Assembly: GCA_039566865.1 (NCBI GenBank)
Contig: CM076960.1
Coordinates: forward strand, 5,752,001-5,816,000
Reading direction: 5' to 3'
Length of the DNA stretch: 64,000 bases
Origin: Aurelia coerulea
Lineage: Eukaryota > Cnidaria > Scyphozoa > Semaeostomeae > Ulmaridae
The first letter of the stretch is position 1; every line of letters starts with the position of its first letter. The notes under the pieces are model-generated. The model was not told where the DNA came from and searched no databases. It saw only the letters and a program-made list of their open reading frames with translations. Shown one piece after another: positions 55,622-64,000 of this stretch. The position numbers were made by a program, and so were the translations under genes.

Positions 55622-57321
55622 ATGGCAGCGAAAATGATTATTGAACCTGGGGAAGTAGAAGAACTTATATTGGATGCAATACAAGATATACAAGTTAAAA
55701 AGAAGCGTGCGAATTCGATTTCAGTTTGCAAATCTTTGCTGAAGACGCATGGCCTAAACGATTCCGCAACCTCGCTGCAGCTAGCAATGATGCTAGCTGA
55801 AGGGAAGATAGAAGATACCAGGACTGGAGGCAGTGAATCATTTCGAGTGTGTGAGTCAGATAAAACAGAGAAGCAAAAAGAAAAAGCTAGAAACATTTCT
55901 GGTGATGAGGAGAGACTCGCTGAATGTAGAGATGAACTCCTGTCTGTTGCTGCCACTCCCAAACCTCAGAGAAAGAAGGCCTGCACAAGCCAGATGCAAA
56001 GGAAAAATTTTCCACTGAAAAAAATGATGCATATTTTCAAAACAAAAATGAAAAGGTGGAAGGAAACTATGGAGTCGACGAACGTTTCGAAAGACTAGAA
56101 AAGCAAATTGCAACGATTTTTGAACGACTCGATAAAGACAGCGAAGAGAGTGTAAACATTGAAAGTAGGCACACTGATGTTTATGAAATGTTGACGAAAA
56201 TTAACTCATTGGAAAGAGAAAAAAGAGATCTAAAAGATGAAAATTTCGCTTTAAGACTAGAAATTGTAGATTTAAAAGAAATTCTTGGAAAAAAATTAAC
56301 TGGAGAAAATTGTGAAAAACAAGATAAAAAAACCACGTATGCAAACAAAAACAATTTTATAATCCCGAGGGAGGATAGATCGTCCGTACAACGTCGTACT
56401 GCCGACTTCATAATAGAGGAAGACCATTGGCAATTCCCTAAACGTACTGCCAAGTCGCGTCAGAGTATTGAAATGCCAGTTAAAACTGATAATAGATTCG
56501 ATGGTTTAGGGATTGAAAAGTCAACGACGACACCAAAGAAAACTGTTCGAAACATTGTCCCTGGAGAACTTAGTTTCGCTGAGGCCACTGCAGCAAAACA
56601 ACGCAAACCCAATGTTGATAGGTCAAGTCCGCAAAGGCAAGTAACATCGTCAAATGCCCAACAGCCCGCAAGCAACATTACTGAAGAGCAAGAAGTCTTC
56701 CACGTTGATTTAAAAGGTTTTGCGACAAATACTGGAGGGCTGTCAAGCCCTGTACCAAAGAATCATGCAAGATCAGTAAAATCACGAATCCAAGAGCCTT
56801 ACGAACATCGCAGAAAGCCAGTCATCACTGTGGTTGGAGACTCCATCATAAGGGGAATACGAAAGCAAGAAATAAATCGAAATGTGCATCAATATAATTC
56901 GTTCGTAAAAACGTTTCCCGGAGCGACAACCGAGGACATGGAATCGTACATTATTCCTACTTTGAAAAGAAATCCTGATGTTTTGATTATACATTGTGGA
57001 ACTAACGATTTAAGGAAGGAAGATCCTGGAAAAATAGCCAACAAAATAACAAGAGTTGCAATACAAGCGAAAAAGACCGTCAATAAAGTGGCTGTTTCCA
57101 GTATACTGGCACGAGGAGACTCTGATCTTTTGGAAAGGAAACGAGTACAGGTAAATATGACGCTAAAGAAATCACTTGCAGATAACGAAATTGACTTCAT
57201 CGAGCACGAAGTCTTTGACAATGATTGGCGATTCTTATTATATGATGATGGAATCCATTTGAATGATGATGGTACAAACGTTTTAGGAAATGATTTTGTC
57301 AACTATATCAACAATGTATGA
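55622..57321 (+). pseudogene. LINE ORF1 with coiled coil and SGNH esterase, one frameshift
   Basis: Frame 55622-about 55970 begins MAAKMIIEPGEVEELILDAI. It shifts by one base near 55980, and the product continues from about 55981 (LHKPDAKEKFSTEKNDAYF) to 57321. The middle is a coiled coil (FERLEKQIATIFERLDK, LEREKRDLKDENFALRLEI). The C-terminus has SGNH/GDSL hydrolase blocks: VVGDSIIRGI (catalytic Ser), IIHCGTNDLR (Asn) and DDGIHLNDDG (Asp-x-x-His). An esterase domain in ORF1 is known for CR1-type LINEs. The active-site residues are all present, so only the frameshift breaks it. Confidence 0.85.
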
Positions 57322-57378
57322 CTACTTTCTAATTATTTTGAACATGATCGAAACTGCTTATCGGATATAAAACCTTCG

Positions 57379-60300
57379 GTGCCAATAATTGAAAGTAAAT
57401 CCAGTACATATTACAATTCCTTTTCAACGCTTTCACAAATGTCTGACACATTAACATGCCCATTGGCTTTAAGCCCACGTTTAGGTAGCATTTCACGAAT
57501 AGAACCCTCACATGGTTGTAGGTCACCCGTCCAACACTTTTTACCTTCCTCTCCCTCAAATCTTACCTCAAATACTTCTAATGCGCGCAGTGAACTTTCT
57601 TTTTCTGGATCTTCAATCGGATCCACACAACAGAATATTTCGAGTGATATTGGGGAGATTTTTAATCTGAGAGCAAAAAATCCAAATAATCCTTTAATTG
57701 GTTTCTTAAATATAAACAGTCTTCGAAACAAAATAACTGATCTGAGAATGGTGGTGGAAAGATGCTTGCCTGATATTTTGGTAATAGAAGAAACAAAACT
57801 AAATTCAGATTTCAAAACCGAGGCCTTTCTAATAAAAAACTACCAAAAACCGATTCGTCGTGATAGGAATGAATTTGGTGGGGGCCTGATGCAATTTGTT
57901 AGGAAAGGAGTTGTCTGCAATAGAGTTTCTGCTTTTGAGAGTCCCTATATCGAGATCATTTGCTCTGATCTGATGGTTTGTAAAAAGAGATGGGCTATTT
58001 TTAGCATTTACCGACCCCCAGATGCTAGCAATCTGGAACTATTTTTCAGGGAACTATCTTTTTTCTTAAACTCGGCCTTGGACAAATACGATAATGTTAT
58101 GATTATGGGCGATATAAACATTGACACTCATGATTTTCAGCATCCAGGATATACAAAGTTAATTTCGTTTTGTGATGTTTTTGGACTATCCAATTTGGTA
58201 AAGGATAAAACCTGTTTCACAAAGAATCATTGTTCGTCAATTGACGTTATGCTCACAAATAAACCAAGATGTTTTCAAAATACGTCTGTTTTTGAAACCG
58301 GTCTGAGTGACTTTCATGGCCTTGTTTTAACTTTAATGAAAATACACATACCTCGCCTAAAACCCAAGATTGTTAAGTACCGTAGCTATAAAAAGTTTGA
58401 CCCTGAAAATTTTTTGCAAGATGTGAAGAATACTGATTTTAAAGCAGATTCAAATGATGCAGATTTGTCTTATAGGAATCTTTCATCTACTTTTCGAAAA
58501 CTTGTAGATAAACATGCTCCTTTGAAAACTAAGTTTCAGAGAGGAAATACCGCCCCTTTTATGAATCAGCAATTACAAAAGGCAATCTGCACTAGATCAA
58601 GGCTCAAAAAAAGACTAAATAAGAACCCTACACAAGAAAATAGAAGAAAATTCAAAAAGCAGCGAAACAAATGTGTTTCCCTAAGGAAGAAAGCTATGAA
58701 AACCCACTTTAAAGAAGCGACAAAAAATGGTACACTTTCAAATAAAGAATTTTGGGATCTCGTAAAACCCTTTCTTTCAAATAAAGGGGGACTTACAAGT
58801 AGCGATATTTCTCTTGTGAAAAACGATACTGTTGTAACAGATGACCAAGAATTGACAGAGATCTTCAACGATCACTATGTAAACATAGTAGAGAAATCCA
58901 GCGGCAAGAAGCCCGTTAACCTTGCTGAATATACTGGAATTTCTGATGACCGACAAATTGTTAGATTAATTCTTGACAAGTATAAAAACCATCCTAGCGT
59001 CCTAGCTATCATTCAAAACCCAGAACAAGTATTGAATACCTTTTCCTTTCATGAAATAGGCAATCAGGAAATTATGGAACTATTAAAATCCCTTGATGGA
59101 AAAAAATCTACTGGTGAGGATCAAATACCCCCAAAGCTAGTATCTCTAGCTTCTAACGAACTCTCAGTCGCACTAACCATGGCAATAAACTGTAGCATTC
59201 GAAATTCTAGATTCCCAGACGATGCAAAAAAGGCTGCGGTCTGCCCTTTAGATAAGGGGGAACCAATTCGCACGGTGGAAAGAAATTTCCGCCCAGTTAG
59301 TGTTCTTAATACCTTTTCTAAGATATATGAAAAAGTCCTGAAACAACAACTGACTCAACACTTAGATAACACACTTTCTGTTTTCATTGCGGCCTATAGA
59401 CGAGCTTACGGCACCCATCATGTATTAATACGAATGATTGAAGATTGGAGGTCTAACCTCGACAACGATTACCTCGTAGGTGCAGTCCTGATGGATCTTT
59501 CTAAAGCTTTTGATTGCATTCCACATGACTTGCTTATTGCCAAACTACATGCATACGGATTCGATGAAGATGCGCTTGTCCTTACCTATTCTTATCTCAA
59601 GCGACGTAAACAAAGCGTTCGGATAAATAATACTTACAGTTCCTTCCTAGAGGTTATTTCTGGTGTACCCCAAGGATCTGTGCTGGGCCCAATCCTGTTT
59701 AACTTTTATATAAATGATTTGTTTCTTTTCATAAAACAGGCAACTCTCTATAACTATGCTGACGACAATACTCTTGCTTATTTCTCTAAAAGTATGCCCG
59801 ATCTTATCAATATTTTGGAAAAAGAATCTGGAGTTGCTCTAGCTTGGCTAGAACAAAATGAAATGATTGCTAATCCTGAAAAATTCCATGCTTTACTGCT
59901 CAGAAAAAACCAAACAAATACTAGTGGAGAAAAAATTAACATTAACGGTAAAATAATCAAATCTGAGGAGACTGTGAAACTTTTAGGAGTCACTTTGGAT
60001 TATAGACTTGATTTCGACCCACATATTTCGAATCTTTGCAAAAAGGCTGCAACGCAATTAAATGTTCTCAAAAGATTAAAGACATTCATTGGCTTTCAGG
60101 AGAAGAAGATCCTTGTTCAGAGTTTCGTATATTCTAATTTTGACTATTGTCCTTTGGTTTGGTATTTCTCATCTTCCAAATCATTGCAGAAAATAGAAAA
60201 ATTACAAGAACGTGCTCTAAGATTTCTTTATAATGATCATACGAGTTCGTATAATGATTTGCTTTCGAGATCGAGTAAATGCACGATGCATGTTGCCCGC

Positions 60301-60468
60301 CAAAGACTCCTTTGCATTGAAATATTTAAAACTTTGAATCATTTGAATCCACCATTTATGCAGAGCATTTTTGAATTACGTTCTTCAATTTATTCTTCAA
60401 GAAATCCAAATAATTTAGCACATTTTAGGTCTAATCAAACAACTTTCGGGTCCAAGAGTCTCGCGTAG
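57379..60468 (+). CDS. LINE ORF2: endonuclease and reverse transcriptase
   Basis: One uninterrupted frame of 1029 residues. A Ser/Thr/Pro-rich leader (1-100) is followed by an AP-type endonuclease: IGFLNINSLRNKI (near 107), VIEETKLNS (catalytic Glu), SIYRPPDAS, VMIMGDINIDTHD (near 242), SSIDVMLTN and LSDFHGLVL (near 305). RT motifs: NFRPVSVLNTFSKIYEKVL, VGAVLMDLSKAFDCIPHDLL, ISGVPQGSVLGPILFNFYIN, and the catalytic YADDN (near 793). The thumb has FDYCPLVWYF and LQERALRFLYNDH. It ends early at FGSKSLA, where related copies go on with YLGPKIWNSLP, so the last 60-80 residues are missing or replaced. The start at 57379 is the first ATG after ORF1 in this frame; a later start is possible. Confidence 0.92.
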   Translation: MPIIESKSSTYYNSFSTLSQMSDTLTCPLALSPRLGSISRIEPSHGCRSPVQHFLPSSPSNLTSNTSNARSELSFSGSSIGSTQQNISSDIGEIFNLRAKNPNNPLIGFLNINSLRNKITDLRMVVERCLPDILVIEETKLNSDFKTEAFLIKNYQKPIRRDRNEFGGGLMQFVRKGVVCNRVSAFESPYIEIICSDLMVCKKRWAIFSIYRPPDASNLELFFRELSFFLNSALDKYDNVMIMGDINIDTHDFQHPGYTKLISFCDVFGLSNLVKDKTCFTKNHCSSIDVMLTNKPRCFQNTSVFETGLSDFHGLVLTLMKIHIPRLKPKIVKYRSYKKFDPENFLQDVKNTDFKADSNDADLSYRNLSSTFRKLVDKHAPLKTKFQRGNTAPFMNQQLQKAICTRSRLKKRLNKNPTQENRRKFKKQRNKCVSLRKKAMKTHFKEATKNGTLSNKEFWDLVKPFLSNKGGLTSSDISLVKNDTVVTDDQELTEIFNDHYVNIVEKSSGKKPVNLAEYTGISDDRQIVRLILDKYKNHPSVLAIIQNPEQVLNTFSFHEIGNQEIMELLKSLDGKKSTGEDQIPPKLVSLASNELSVALTMAINCSIRNSRFPDDAKKAAVCPLDKGEPIRTVERNFRPVSVLNTFSKIYEKVLKQQLTQHLDNTLSVFIAAYRRAYGTHHVLIRMIEDWRSNLDNDYLVGAVLMDLSKAFDCIPHDLLIAKLHAYGFDEDALVLTYSYLKRRKQSVRINNTYSSFLEVISGVPQGSVLGPILFNFYINDLFLFIKQATLYNYADDNTLAYFSKSMPDLINILEKESGVALAWLEQNEMIANPEKFHALLLRKNQTNTSGEKININGKIIKSEETVKLLGVTLDYRLDFDPHISNLCKKAATQLNVLKRLKTFIGFQEKKILVQSFVYSNFDYCPLVWYFSSSKSLQKIEKLQERALRFLYNDHTSSYNDLLSRSSKCTMHVARQRLLCIEIFKTLNHLNPPFMQSIFELRSSIYSSRNPNNLAHFRSNQTTFGSKSLA

Positions 60469-60640
60469 GCCACCGGCACTTGTGCCGAAGGGCTACCGCC
60501 AACCCTCCCCGTAGTTAAATATATGAAATGAACAAAAAATAAAAAAAACCTGCTCCTGCTCCCCCTCTGCTTCGATGTTGCTTTAACCAAAGATCGTCTG
60601 ACCTTCTCAACATGGACTTAGGCAGAGGGGGAACCGGAAG
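60469..60640. repeat. LINE 3' UTR with hairpins
   Basis: CGGCACTTGTGCCG forms a perfect hairpin just after the ORF2 stop, a plausible RT recognition stem. After the A-rich tail, CCCCCTCTGC near 60564 pairs with GCAGAGGGGG near 60622. Confidence 0.5.
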
Positions 60641-60839
60641 GTCCTTAGTGTGCATTTTTTCCTCAATGTTTTTGGAATCATCTCAGCAGAACTAAAAATC
60701 TCCCAACTACTTTTTCGTCTTGATTATAGCATATGCTTGCAGTATATGTTTTATCGCTTGGCCAGCATTGTTGGATTATTTTGTCAACTTGTCATCACAT
60801 CACAATATTTGTTGTTAAGGTCAGAAAATAATTTCTCAC

Positions 60840-61002
60840 CAGGCCAAACGATCTAACATCATCCAAACGCCCTTCTGTGCAAATTCCCAAAGGCACAAGT
60901 ATTCATATAATGTTTTGAATAGGCTCGAGTTTGCATCCTGAAAATGTGCGAGTTTATTGTTGAGAGATGTTATAAAGGCCCTTGCTTGGAGTTCTTCGTG
61001 AT
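60840..61002 (-). CDS. Unknown helical protein, upstream exon (tentative)
   Basis: Acceptor TCTTGCAACAG precedes ATCACGAAG; donor GCCTG|GTGAGA. Two bases plus 53 codons plus two: HEELQARAFITSLNNKLAHF, QDANSSLFKTLYEYLCLWEF, AQKGVWMMLDRLA. Helical with the same style as the later exons, and phase-1 compatible with 62279-62394. Its phase-2 end does not match exon 55081-55379, so an intervening exon is missing or was lost around the LINE. Confidence 0.55.
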
Positions 61003-61249
61003 CTGTTGCAAGATGTATTAGACCCCGTTTACAATATGCCGGTACGTAACGAAAACGGCATAAAACTGTGCCGTATTGGTTTTTCCGTTGAAACGGAATC
61101 ACCGTTGACACAATACCTGCACAAAATAAATACGATAGGTTTTGACCATGCGCAGAACGAGGATTAGTCAAGGTGCATGCTCTCAGTTGTCACATTATCA
61201 CCTCAATGTGAATCCGACATGAAATGATGCCGTATTCAACGTTTATATA

Positions 61250-61649
61250 GACAGATGATAGAGATTTACAAAACATTACATCATGAGAACCCTCTATTTT
61301 TGTCGGAACTATTCCAAAGAAGAGAGGTCAGGTATAATCTCAGGATAAATGACACAGTTTTACTTCCAAGCACATCCACCGGGGTAGCAAACTCTGGAAC
61401 AGCATGCCAGATGTGATAAAGAGCAGCGAAACGGCCGCTTCCTTTTGCAAAAAAAATCAAAACACGGGCTGGGGAAGGATGCAATTGTAAATTATGCCGT
61501 TTATTGTAAATATTATGGTTTGCTGTATTTAAGCTATGTGTGTAAGTTGGTTTTTATTAGCTTACTCTTTCAAAGAGCATGAGCCATTAGTACCCATACC
61601 AACTGTAAATAAGAAGTATTATTATTATTATATATTATTATTATTATTA

Positions 61650-61706
<57 letters not shown>
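61250..61706 (+). pseudogene. LINE fragment with (ATT)n tail
   Basis: The plus strand, in shifting frames, contains GSKLWNSMPDVIKSSETAAS (61385-61445), the end of a CR1/L2-type ORF2. The 3' UTR runs into a long ATT microsatellite (61617-61706). Confidence 0.68.
61617..61706. repeat. (ATT)n microsatellite
   Basis: About 28 ATT units with a few interruptions, at the 3' end of the LINE fragment. Confidence 0.95.
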
Positions 61707-61707
<1 letters not shown>

Positions 61708-61716
61708 TTACACTAT

Positions 61717-61930
61717 CTATATATATAAGGCATGAATCCGTTTATCCAATTAGCTTTCTTCTTTTGTCAACCATTGTCAATTTAACACTACTCCATTGTA
61801 AGATAACAATAAATCATTGAATTTGGACAATCAATCTTTTCGATGTATAACCGGGAAATCAATCCTTTCATGTCCCAGGGGGGTACTCTGGGACAGAGGT
61901 GCTTGATGCAAAAATTAAAATCCTGCCCAT
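61717..61930. repeat. Dispersed repeat, copy 2
   Basis: Matches 50570-50780 (CTTTCTTCTTTTGTCAACCA, ACCGGGAAATCAATCC, CCAGGGGGGTACTCTGG). In both places it follows an AT-rich CTATATATAT segment. Confidence 0.75.
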
Positions 61931-62043
61931 TTTGAAGTCTTCTTCCGCCCATACAATTTCGATTGGAGCACTTCTTCCTATGCATTCCTAATGAGATGAT
62001 TCTTACGTCCCTGAATGCAGTCGACATTCTTTCATACTAACAA

Positions 62044-62062
62044 AATATACAGCAACCCCCCC
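62044..62062. repeat. Poly-C tract
   Basis: A run of about 14 C. No matching G-run end found nearby. Confidence 0.7.
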
Positions 62063-62278
62063 CCCCCCCCTCTAAACATTCAGATTCTAGCAACAATATT
62101 TGCGGGCCTATGGAAACTCGGCAACCTTCACCGGAGGCAAAAAAGTTTAGCAGGAATGGGAGGCAGATCTTAACGGGGACGACAAGTCTTTAGTAGATGA
62201 CCCCAAATAAACATTATCCCATTGAATGTATGACAGGGTTAGCGAAGCAAAGAGATGTCAAATAAGAAACTTGCCTAC

Positions 62279-62394
62279 TTTCTTCTCTCTCTCTTAAAGT
62301 CAACTTTTCTTTTCGAAATTTGGCTTGATATCCTCGAAGGTTCTGCAGCTTGGTACTCCATGCAAAATTCCGCATGTAATGGGATTCATTTGCC
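62279..62394 (-). CDS. Unknown helical protein, most upstream exon seen (tentative)
   Basis: Acceptor TTAATGGTTAG precedes GGCAAATGAAT; donor GAAGAAA|GTAGGC. One base plus 38 codons plus one: ANESHYMRNFAWSTKLQNLR, then GYQAKFRKEKLTLREREE. It joins 60840-61002 in phase 1 to read ...REREEN-HEELQARAF. Highly charged helix. The true first exon was not found and may lie beyond the window. Confidence 0.45.
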
Positions 62395-62404
62395 CTAACC
62401 ATTA

Positions 62405-63090
62405 ATTGATATGGTCACGTGGCAGGAAGATCTCAATCGCAAATGAATACATTCAATAAATTTTCCGCCACGTGACCAGATATAGACAATAAGTTTTCCT
62501 ACCTGACCAAGGCTACAAATATTTTTTTTAATCGACGGCTTTCAAACAGCGATTCTCTGCAGCTAATTCCATTCATAATCCCAGTGTGGGAAAATTCCAA
62601 TAATTAATTACCCATCAGTAGCATCTTATGTTTGTTTGAATTAGTTTAATTCGCGGTTTGATTCATGGCCTCCCGATAAAGATCTCCTTTAGAAAATTGC
62701 ACTTATAGCCATATTCCTTTTTATGAAAGTTTTTTGTAGAATGTTAGGAAAAACGGCGTATTATTCTTCAGAACATATTCCAACCCAAAAACAGTGAAAT
62801 GCTAGCTGGTGGACTCGGGGCCCTAAAATAAAAGTCAAAATTCACCTGGCCCAAGTTTCATACCCAAGTTTCGTGGAATTCTACTGTTCCCAACAAAGAG
62901 AAGAGATATCAGTACAAGTGAATCGTAATAAAGTGCCAACATCCCAAACCTTTCTCTTAGAAACAGTGTTTGTACAGTACAGATTTCTTTAGGGCTCAGT
63001 GATACTCCTTTAAAGGGGGTTACCTTCAAAACTTTCCATGATTAGGGGTTTTTTCATCAACTAGAAAGTCAGAGAAAAGGGTATCCTATG
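62405..63090. other. Gene-free stretch
   Basis: Holds a short hairpin (GGTCACGTGGC at 62412 against GCCACGTGACC at 62469). Otherwise nothing recognised. Confidence 0.4.
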
Positions 63091-63096
63091 GAATGG

Positions 63097-64000
63097 TATG
63101 GCCGGCCAGGCCAGAAACTCCATGCACTTGCCGTATATCCTGCTACATGGACACTGACAAATTGCAGCAGCTAATGAGAGCATTTGTGTTATCGCACTTT
63201 AGCTACTGTCCACTTGTTTGGATGTTTTATGACAGAACTTTAAACCATAGGATACATCATGTTCACGAGAGGGCACTGCGCATTGCGTACAAGGATCACG
63301 GAAGTGATTTTGGTTCTCTCCTGGAACAGAGCAATTCGGTGCCCATCCATGTAAGAAACCTACAGTTGCTTATGACGGAAATTTTTAAAACAAAGTCTGA
63401 TCTAAATCCACCTTTCATGAAAGATATTTTTATGGAGAGAGGTATTAGCTGCAACCTAAGGCATGGCAATGACGCTCAAATTCCAAAGGTGCGAACCACG
63501 TCCTTTGGAGTTGAGACCATAGCCTACCTTGGAAATAAACTTTGGCAGTTTTTACCGCACGAAATAAAACGATCAAGCACCCTTCCTATTTTCAAAAACG
63601 AATTAGATGTTGGAATGGCGAAAAATGCAACTGTAGGCTCTGCAAAACAAACATTCCAAGAGTTAGGTTTCTAACATGATAAACATTTCTTGGGCTTTCT
63701 CGCAAGGATGGGGGCGGTGCGCTGCTTCCTGGTGGGATAGGGGATGTTCTGTGCCAGATGTGAGGTCCCTTTCACGATGCAGGCACTGGGCTGCGGTTGT
63801 ACTGGGGAATTGCTCCCTAGCGGCGACCGCAGCTTAGGATATGCGTGTGGGGGTTCACTCGCGCGGTGTGTCCGCCGTCTCTCTGGGAGGTGGGCGTCGC
63901 TCCGTACCTCGTAGGGAAGGCATGCTTTTATCTTGTATATAATCAACTAAATGTTTTTATTGATTAGCTTTAGGAATTAATTTGTAAATTTTGTAAATTT
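63097..64000 (+). pseudogene. LINE ORF2 3' fragment with 3' UTR
   Basis: From about 63097 the DNA is homologous to the LINE at 6.2-7.8 kb. The frame 63093-63674 encodes LQQLMRAFVLSHFSYCPLVW, ALRIAYKDHGSDFGSLLEQS, NLQLLMTEIFKTKSDLNPPF and YLGNKLWQFLPHEIKRSS. The 3' UTR (63675-63950) is far more GC-rich than the surroundings and is followed by AT-rich sequence with TGTAAATTT repeats at the window edge. The 5' part is missing. Confidence 0.82.

Larger units (their letters stand above)
55622..60548 (+). mobile_element. CR1/L2-clade LINE, near full length
   Basis: Two reading frames in the LINE order, ORF1 (55622-57321) and ORF2 (57379-60468), 57 bp apart, then a short GC-rich 3' UTR and an A-rich tail (60531-60548). 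The 5' boundary lies between the host acceptor at 55500 and 55622. No target duplication found. It separates two exon groups of the helical-protein gene and runs antisense to it. Confidence 0.9.
28773..62394 (-). other. Gene for an unrecognised helical protein (span)
   Basis: Nine exons from 55379 down to 28773 join with exact phase (0,0,0,2,0,0,1,0) and canonical GT-AG borders to give a 648-residue C-terminal portion ending in a stop. Two more exons, 62279-62394 and 60840-61002, join each other in phase 1 and have the same helical, charged character, so they probably belong upstream. The link between 60840 and 55379 is unsolved: exon 60840-61002 ends in phase 2 while 55379 needs phase 1, and a LINE fills the gap. 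I do not recognise the family. Introns hold at least ten MITEs and a complete Harbinger element. Confidence 0.7.

Noticed and set aside
61536..61820. Plus-strand frame with a long tyrosine run
   Set aside because: It is the translation of the ATT microsatellite, not a gene.
62835..63029. Minus-strand frame as a possible first exon of the helical gene
   Set aside because: No signal peptide or phase-compatible donor was found, and composition differs from the other exons.

Overview
The window looks like an AT-rich, intron-rich metazoan genome, most likely a cnidarian or another marine invertebrate. The evidence is GT-AG introns of several kb, F-type (fucolectin) and C-type lectin exons, and a very high load of CR1/L2-like LINE fragments, PIF/Harbinger, hAT-, mariner- and TTAA-type non-autonomous DNA elements. 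I see no bacterial operon, CRISPR array, rRNA or convincing tRNA gene. The species cannot be fixed from the sequence alone.
Two host genes can be assembled by hand, both on the minus strand. The first (about 18.73 kb down to 0.87 kb) encodes a secreted chimeric lectin: a signal-peptide exon, one C-type lectin domain exon with an EPN motif, a 27-nt micro-exon, then two F-type lectin domains each split over two exons. Splice phases agree across six consecutive exons. The last exon, the C-terminal half of the second F-type domain, is damaged by rearranged repeat sequence. Introns hold LINE fragments, a hAT MITE with a perfect 8-bp target duplication and a Harbinger-like MITE.
The second gene (about 62.4 kb down to 28.77 kb) encodes a protein I do not recognise. 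Nine exons (55.38-28.77 kb) join with perfect phase into a 648-residue C-terminal portion: long helices, one hydrophobic hairpin-like stretch, a cysteine-containing region and a lysine-rich tail. Two further exons (62.3 and 60.9 kb) fit each other but not the nine-exon block. A near-complete LINE sits exactly at that break, beside an exon-like segment carrying an in-frame stop.
The rest is transposon strata. 18.7-28.7 kb is a dense graveyard of G-run-flanked and TTAA-type MITEs. 24.9-30.9 kb holds several related MITEs with CCGGGTGAGTC ends, one of which has had its terminal 73 bp amplified into a 10-copy array. 34.5-40.0 kb is one PIF/Harbinger element with its Myb-like gene and a DDE transposase gene split by a 1.69-kb palindromic foldback element flanked by a 9-bp target duplication. 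55.6-60.5 kb is a CR1/L2-type LINE with an esterase-bearing ORF1 and an EN-RT ORF2. The strongest leads are the chimeric lectin, the unknown helical gene, the 73-bp terminal amplification, and the palindromic elements whose arms carry related coding-like exons.
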